A DNA stretch of 64,000 bases, from assembly GCA_963605405.1 (NCBI GenBank), contig CAVCUP010000008.1, forward strand, positions 1-64,000. Direction: 5' to 3'. Shown here piece after piece: positions 59,491 through 64,000 of the stretch. The DNA is from Paratractidigestivibacter sp963605405 (GTDB lineage: Bacteria; Actinomycetota; Coriobacteriia; Coriobacteriales; Atopobiaceae). The first letter of the stretch is position 1, and each line of letters starts with the position of its first letter. The notes below the pieces were generated by a model, which had not been told where the DNA came from, made no database searches, and saw only the letters and a program-made list of their open reading frames with translations. A program made the position numbers and the translations under genes.

Positions 59491-60216
59491 TTGGCAGACG
59501 CTAAGTATCAGCGAGTTTTGCTCAAGCTTTCCGGCGAGGCCCTTATGGGCTCCCAGGAATTCGGCATCGACCCCGCCGTTCCCGCGAGGCTTGCCGAGGA
59601 GATTCGCCCCGTCTACGAGTCCGGCGTCCAGATCGCCGTCGTCATCGGCGGCGGCAACATTTTCCGCGGCGTCCAGGGCGCGGCGGGCGGCATGGACCGC
59701 GCGCAGGGCGACTCCATGGGCATGCTCGCCACCGTCATCAATGCCCTTGCGCTGCAGGACACCTTCGAGAAGGCCGGCATGGTGAGCCGCGTGATGTGTG
59801 CCATCTCCATGAGCCAGATCGCCGAGCCCTATATCCGCCGTCGCGCCATCCGCCACATGGAGAAGGGCCGCATCGTTATTCTTGCCGCCGGAACCGGCAA
59901 CCCCTTCTTTACCACGGACACGGGCGCCGCGCTGCGCGCCTGCGAGGTCAATGCCCAGATCCTCATGAAGGCCACCAACGTCGACGGCGTCTACGACTCC
60001 GACCCCAAGACGAACCCCGATGCCGTCAAGTACGACTCCGTCACCTACGACGACGTCCTCACCAAGAACCTCAAGGTCATGGACGCCGCCGCCATCGCGC
60101 TGTGCCGCGACAACAAGATGCCCGTCATGATCTTCGACATCAACGGCGACGGCAACTTCAAGAACGCCGTCGAGGGCGCCCACGTGGGCACCGTCGTCTA
60201 TAACAAGGAGGACTAA
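59491..60216 (+). CDS. pyrH: UMP kinase
   Basis: 241 residues from TTG 59491, with GGAGG at 59480-59484, 6 nt upstream; the frame extends to 59452 without a site. It phosphorylates UMP to UDP, a hexameric amino-acid-kinase-fold enzyme regulated by GTP and UTP. Motifs: VLLKLSGEALMG, VVIGGGNIFRG, AAGTGNPFFTTD and KATNVDGVYDSDP. A TAAACT box at 59423-59428 may be its -10. It is followed by frr with no gap. Confidence 0.95.
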   Translation: MADAKYQRVLLKLSGEALMGSQEFGIDPAVPARLAEEIRPVYESGVQIAVVIGGGNIFRGVQGAAGGMDRAQGDSMGMLATVINALALQDTFEKAGMVSRVMCAISMSQIAEPYIRRRAIRHMEKGRIVILAAGTGNPFFTTDTGAALRACEVNAQILMKATNVDGVYDSDPKTNPDAVKYDSVTYDDVLTKNLKVMDAAAIALCRDNKMPVMIFDINGDGNFKNAVEGAHVGTVVYNKED

Positions 60217-60762
60217 ATGAGCCAGCACACCGACTTCGCCGAGTCCCACATGGAGAAGGCCATCGATGCCCTCAAGTCGAACTTCTCCCGTGTTCGCTCC
60301 GGCCGTGCGAACGCCCATATCCTCGACCCCATCAAGGTCGATTATTACGGACAGCCCACGCCCATCACCCAGCTCGCCGGAGTTAAGGTCCCCGAGGCCT
60401 CCATGCTCGTGATCGAGCCGTGGGACAAGACCTCCCTCAAGGCCATCGAGAAGGCCATCGAGGCCTCCGACCTGGGCATCACCCCTTCCAACGACGGCGT
60501 CTCCATCCGTCTGCCGTTCCCGCGCCCGACCGAGGAGCGCCGCCGCGAGCTCGCCAAGGAGTGCTCTAAGCTCGCCGAGGAGGCCCGCGTGGCCATCCGT
60601 AACGTTCGCCGCGACGCCAACGGCAAGGTCGATCGCGACGAGGAGCTCGCCGAGGACGACGCGAACCGCGAGAAGAAGGCGATCCAGAAGCTGACCGACG
60701 CCTACGTGGCCAAGGTCGAGGAGCTGCTCAAGGCCAAGACCGCCGAGGTCATGGAGATCTAG
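60217..60762 (+). CDS. frr: Ribosome recycling factor
   Basis: 181 residues. It splits post-termination ribosomes with EF-G. The tRNA-mimic helices include VRSGRANAHILDPIKVDYYGQPTP and the C-terminal helix RNVRRDANGKV. Length is normal. It begins at the base after the pyrH stop. Confidence 0.97.
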   Translation: MSQHTDFAESHMEKAIDALKSNFSRVRSGRANAHILDPIKVDYYGQPTPITQLAGVKVPEASMLVIEPWDKTSLKAIEKAIEASDLGITPSNDGVSIRLPFPRPTEERRRELAKECSKLAEEARVAIRNVRRDANGKVDRDEELAEDDANREKKAIQKLTDAYVAKVEELLKAKTAEVMEI

Positions 60763-60782
60763 GTCTCTGCCCATACGGCTTC

Positions 60783-60825
60783 AACGCCCGTCGCCCGGGG
60801 AATTACTGGCGACGGGCGTTTGCGT
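60783..60825 (+). terminator. Terminator of pyrH-frr
   Basis: AACGCCCGTCGCC (60783-60795) and GGCGACGGGCGTT (60808-60820), a perfect 13-bp stem, but only TTTGCG follows. Confidence 0.7.
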
Positions 60826-60986
60826 GTCGGCTTCCTCTGGCGGACTCAGACTGAGGCGTGGCCATGAGGCGCCGGTTCTGGTTTATGCCCACAGAAGCTA
60901 TTTTTGGTCGGTCACCGGTAAAAGCGCCTGGTAGGATTTGCAAGGTTGTTTTTGTTTAACCTGCTTATGCATTGACGGGAGCCCGC

Positions 60987-61838
60987 TTGAGCTTTATAGA
61001 CTTCGCTTCCACGCGCCAGGCGACACTGTCGCGCCGCGCGTTCATAGCCGGCGCGGCGTCGTTTCTCGGCGCGGCCGCCGTCTTCTCATCCGCGTGCTCC
61101 AAGGGCGAGGACGCCTCCGAAGGGATCAAGACGCTCGTCGTGGGCTCGGACATCTACCCGCCCGCCAACTATCTCGACGAGAACGGCAACCCCACCGGCT
61201 TCGACGTGGATATCGTCTCCGAGGCCTTCGCACGCATGGGCTATGAGCCTAAGTTCGAGCTCATCAACTGGGAAGACAAGAAGGAGCTGCTCGCTGACGG
61301 GGCCATCGACTGCGTCGCGGGCTGCTTCTCTATGAACGGGCGCCTGGACGAGTACAAGTGGGCCGGCCCCTACATGCGCAGCCGGCAGGTCGTGGCCGTG
61401 AACCCCTCGAGCGACATTTATACCCTTGCGGACCTCGAGGATAAGGTCGTGGCCGTGCAGACCACCACGAAGCCCGAGTCCATCTTCCTGAACCGCAGCA
61501 AAGAGGGTCTGCCGGAGGTGCGGAAGGTCTATTCCTTCGCTGACCGCTCGCTTCTCTTCCCGGCGCTGAGCAAGGGTTACGTCGACGCGGTCGGCGCCCA
61601 TGAGGAGTCCATCGTCCAGTACGAGAGCGACTTCTCGGTCGATTACCGGATCCTGGACGAGAGCCTGCTCGAGACGGGCCTCGGCGTCGCGTTCCACAAG
61701 GGCGACGAGCGCGGCATCGCCGAGCAGATGAACTCTGTTTTCTCGGACATGCTGGCAGACGGAACCATGGAGCGAATCGTCTCCAATTACTACGAGGACG
61801 CCGCCGAGCATGTGGAGGTGGACGGCCTTGACCTCTAG
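60987..61838 (+). CDS. Solute-binding lipoprotein (amino-acid type, SBP_bac_3)
   Basis: 283 residues from TTG 60987, chosen for GGGAG 5 nt upstream; TTG 60972 is the alternative. The signal peptide has a twin-arginine start (SRRAFIAG, Arg16-Arg17) and a lipobox-like SSAC with Cys37. The mature part has the family-3 motif around VGSDIYPPANYLDENGNPTGFDVDIVSEAF. No ABC permease or ATPase lies nearby. Instead the gene overlaps a hybrid histidine kinase by 11 nt, which suggests a sensing partner rather than transport. The ligand is unknown. Confidence 0.85.
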   Translation: MSFIDFASTRQATLSRRAFIAGAASFLGAAAVFSSACSKGEDASEGIKTLVVGSDIYPPANYLDENGNPTGFDVDIVSEAFARMGYEPKFELINWEDKKELLADGAIDCVAGCFSMNGRLDEYKWAGPYMRSRQVVAVNPSSDIYTLADLEDKVVAVQTTTKPESIFLNRSKEGLPEVRKVYSFADRSLLFPALSKGYVDAVGAHEESIVQYESDFSVDYRILDESLLETGLGVAFHKGDERGIAEQMNSVFSDMLADGTMERIVSNYYEDAAEHVEVDGLDL

Positions 61839-64000
61839 CGAGAAGGACCGCAGGGACGACGCGGGGGCCTCCGAACGCATGCGTAAGGAGCCGGCGGAGG
61901 CGCATGGGGGCGACCTGGAGGGCGAGGCAGGGAAGACCTGGGCCCAAAAGATCGCGGCGGCCCCCGGCAAGAAGCTCTGGCTCTTTGCCGGCGCCGGCCT
62001 TGTGCTCATCGTCGCGGTCGTCGGTATCGTGAGCTATCGCCATGCCTTGGCCAACATCGCCGGCCGTTCGATGGACATGATCTCCTACGTTCGCACGCAG
62101 ACGCTCGCCTACGAGTCGTATAACGCGGCGAGCACGACCAAGAGCATGATGCGCTCGGTGGAGAACGTCTCCCAGGTCGAGCGCGAGCTCTCGAGCGCGG
62201 ACGGTGTCCCTTCAGCGGATAAGCTCAGCGAGTGCATCGAGGAGCTTCGGCTCACGGCGGCGATCCTGCTCGATTCGGAGGGCAACCTCGTCACGGAGTA
62301 CACGAAGGACGGCGTCGGCTACGGGCTTCTGCGCGACGACCTCACCAAGGACGTCGTTCTCGATGTGGCGAAGAACCCCTCTAAGGTCTACACGGCGCGA
62401 GTGACCCTCGACGACGGCTCGGTCGTCGACATCGGAGCAGCCTGCCATGTGAGCGACGGGGGCGTATTCGTCACGCTGTACCACACGAACGCGGAGTACG
62501 CGTGGCGTTATTCGCTCACGGTGCAGAGCCTGCTCGACGGCTACGGCACGGCCGAGAGCGGCGTGATCGTGATCGAGCGCGACGGCAAGTTCACGGCCTC
62601 GAACGACGAGGCGCTCATCGGACAGTCCGAGGGCACGGAGAACGAGATCGTCAGCGCCATCAAGAAACAGGTCTCGGACAGCCCCGGCGTCGTCGTGACG
62701 AGCCACGGGCTCTTCATCGGGGCCAAGGGCAAGGCCCACGACAGCTACGTCTACGTCTACCGCCCGTTCACGGATGCGCTGGGGATCATCGGCCTCGCCG
62801 AGCTCGTCGCCGTCGTCCTGTACGCCGCGATCGTCGGCACGTTCGCCTACTCGCGCCGCGTCACCGAGCGCGAGTACCTCGAGCAGCGCCTGGAGACGGA
62901 GCGCGACTTCAACGTCCTACTCAGCGCCGCGCGCGACGAGGCCGAGAGCGCGAACCGCGCAAAAACCGAGTTCCTCCAGCGCATGAGCCACGATATCCGC
63001 ACCCCGATCAACGGCATCGTCGGCATGGTAAGGATCGGCGACGCCTATCCCGACGACCTCGGGCGCCAGGCCGAGTGCAGAAGCAAGATCGCCGATGCCT
63101 CGACCCTTCTGCTCGACCTCGTGAACGAGATCCTCGACATGAGCAAGCTCGAGAGCGGCAGGGTCACGCTGAGCAGCGAGCCGACGGACCTCGCCGATGC
63201 CCTGAGGTCCAGTTTCGTCGTGGTCGAGCGCCTGGCCCATGAACAGGAAGTCGCCCTGAACATGGACCTCTCGGGTCTCGGGCACCCCTGGGTCGTCGGC
63301 AGCCCCACCACGGTGCGCAGGCTCTTCCTCAACATCGTGAGCAACGCCGTCAAGTACAATCGCCGCGGCGGCAGCGTGAGCGTCGCCGCGCGGGAGTCCG
63401 GCTTCGACGGCGAGAGGGCCTCGTACGAGTTCATCTTCGCGGACACGGGCATCGGCATGGACGAGGGGTTCCAGAAGCATCTCTTCGAGCCGTTCGCCCA
63501 GGAGGGTGTGGCCGCGCGCACGAGCTTCGGGGGCACGGGCCTCGGCATGCCCATCGCCAAGCGACTCGTGGACCTCATGGGCGGCACGATAGAGTTCACG
63601 AGCAAGAAGGGGGTGGGCACGACCTTCGTTGTGCGCGTCGACTTCGACGTGTGCCTCGACGAATACCGCGCTCCCTCGAGCCCCGACGAGCCCGCGCCGA
63701 GCCTCGAGGGCCTTCGCGTGCTTCTCGCCGAGGACAACGGGCTCAACGCCGAGATTTCCGAGTTCACGCTCGAGAACGCCGGTATCGCCATGGAGCTCGC
63801 CGTAAACGGGCAAGAGGCGCTCGATATGTTCTGCGCGAGCGAGCCCGGGTATTACGACGCGGTCCTCATGGACGTGATGATGCCCGTGATGGATGGCTAC
63901 AAGGCCACGCGCGCCATCCGGTCGACGGGAAGGCCGGACGCCGGGTTGCCCATCATCGCCATGACGGCCAACGCCTTCGCCGAGGACCGCATCAAGTCAA
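61828..64000 (+). CDS. Hybrid sensor histidine kinase with receiver domain (partial, runs off the right edge)
   Basis: At least 724 residues from TTG 61828, with GGAGG 9 nt upstream inside the binding-protein gene. An N-terminal charged cytosolic stretch precedes membrane helix 1 (about 50-72). An extracytoplasmic sensor of about 240 residues resembling a Cache/PAS fold follows, then helix 2 (about 318-343) and a short coiled coil. The phosphoacceptor His388 lies in MSHDIRTP. ATPase boxes follow (NIVSNAVKYN, DTGIGM, GGTGLGMPIAK). The receiver begins about residue 630, with Asp682 in LMDVMMPVMDGY. The end, perhaps an HPt domain, lies beyond the window. Confidence 0.9.
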   Translation, partial: MTSSEKDRRDDAGASERMRKEPAEAHGGDLEGEAGKTWAQKIAAAPGKKLWLFAGAGLVLIVAVVGIVSYRHALANIAGRSMDMISYVRTQTLAYESYNAASTTKSMMRSVENVSQVERELSSADGVPSADKLSECIEELRLTAAILLDSEGNLVTEYTKDGVGYGLLRDDLTKDVVLDVAKNPSKVYTARVTLDDGSVVDIGAACHVSDGGVFVTLYHTNAEYAWRYSLTVQSLLDGYGTAESGVIVIERDGKFTASNDEALIGQSEGTENEIVSAIKKQVSDSPGVVVTSHGLFIGAKGKAHDSYVYVYRPFTDALGIIGLAELVAVVLYAAIVGTFAYSRRVTEREYLEQRLETERDFNVLLSAARDEAESANRAKTEFLQRMSHDIRTPINGIVGMVRIGDAYPDDLGRQAECRSKIADASTLLLDLVNEILDMSKLESGRVTLSSEPTDLADALRSSFVVVERLAHEQEVALNMDLSGLGHPWVVGSPTTVRRLFLNIVSNAVKYNRRGGSVSVAARESGFDGERASYEFIFADTGIGMDEGFQKHLFEPFAQEGVAARTSFGGTGLGMPIAKRLVDLMGGTIEFTSKKGVGTTFVVRVDFDVCLDEYRAPSSPDEPAPSLEGLRVLLAEDNGLNAEISEFTLENAGIAMELAVNGQEALDMFCASEPGYYDAVLMDVMMPVMDGYKATRAIRSTGRPDAGLPIIAMTANAFAEDRIKS

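Overview
The window is a high-GC bacterial chromosome segment, about two-thirds G+C by eye, with GC-rich third codon positions and many TTG/GTG starts. It most resembles the actinobacterial class Coriobacteriia (Collinsella/Olsenella-like). The pointers are a rod-shape operon, a two-subunit glycyl-tRNA synthetase, TrmFO, pyruvate phosphate dikinase and a DUF6273 surface protein, set in actinobacterial-style base composition. This placement is an inference from gene content, not from a marker-gene comparison. Almost everything is core housekeeping, packed tightly with 1-14 nt overlaps.

Layout. Bases 1-800 hold a frame-disrupted gene end of unknown family, two terminators facing opposite ways, and a 27-residue hydrophobic peptide that resembles a type I (Fst-like) toxin. 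Then come fau (minus) and trpS (plus). From 11821 down to 2749 (minus strand) lies a complete chorismate-to-Phe/Tyr block: aroF-tyrA-aroB-aroA-aroC-pheA-aroE::aroK and, after a 168-nt gap, a dehydroquinase fused to a PTS EIIB-like domain. Bases 11822-13900 are an accessory patch: 41-bp tandem repeats, a NERD-nuclease-like gene flanked by a ~142-bp direct repeat, and tRNA-Arg(CCG).

From 14081 to 35981 the plus strand carries a CtpE-like P-type ATPase and a zinc-ribbon membrane protein. These are followed by a cell-elongation operon (cyclophilin, TPR protein, mreBCD, PBP2, rodA, a DUF697 protein) that reads into a radical-SAM pair. A terminator and promoter then precede rplU-rpmA and obgE-proB-proA-nadD-yqeK-rsfS. 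A 25-bp-stem inverted repeat separates rsfS from the convergent dinB. A two-component system (minus) faces away from rpsP-khpA-rimM-trmD-lepB-glyQ-glyS.

Next are a truncated PPDK-regulatory-protein gene, a 696-nt structured gap and ppdK. Then follow a DUF6273 protein, rplS, rnhB, yraN-comM-dprA, trmFO-xerC, rpsB-tsf and pyrH-frr. The window closes with a solute-binding lipoprotein translationally coupled to a hybrid histidine kinase that runs off the right edge.

The most unusual items are the EIIB-dehydroquinase fusion, which joins a sugar-PTS phosphoacceptor fold to the one shikimate step missing from the neighbouring operon; the half-length PPDK regulator beside a PPDK that keeps the target threonine; the repeat-flanked NERD gene; the Fst-like micropeptide; and the binding-protein/hybrid-kinase pair.
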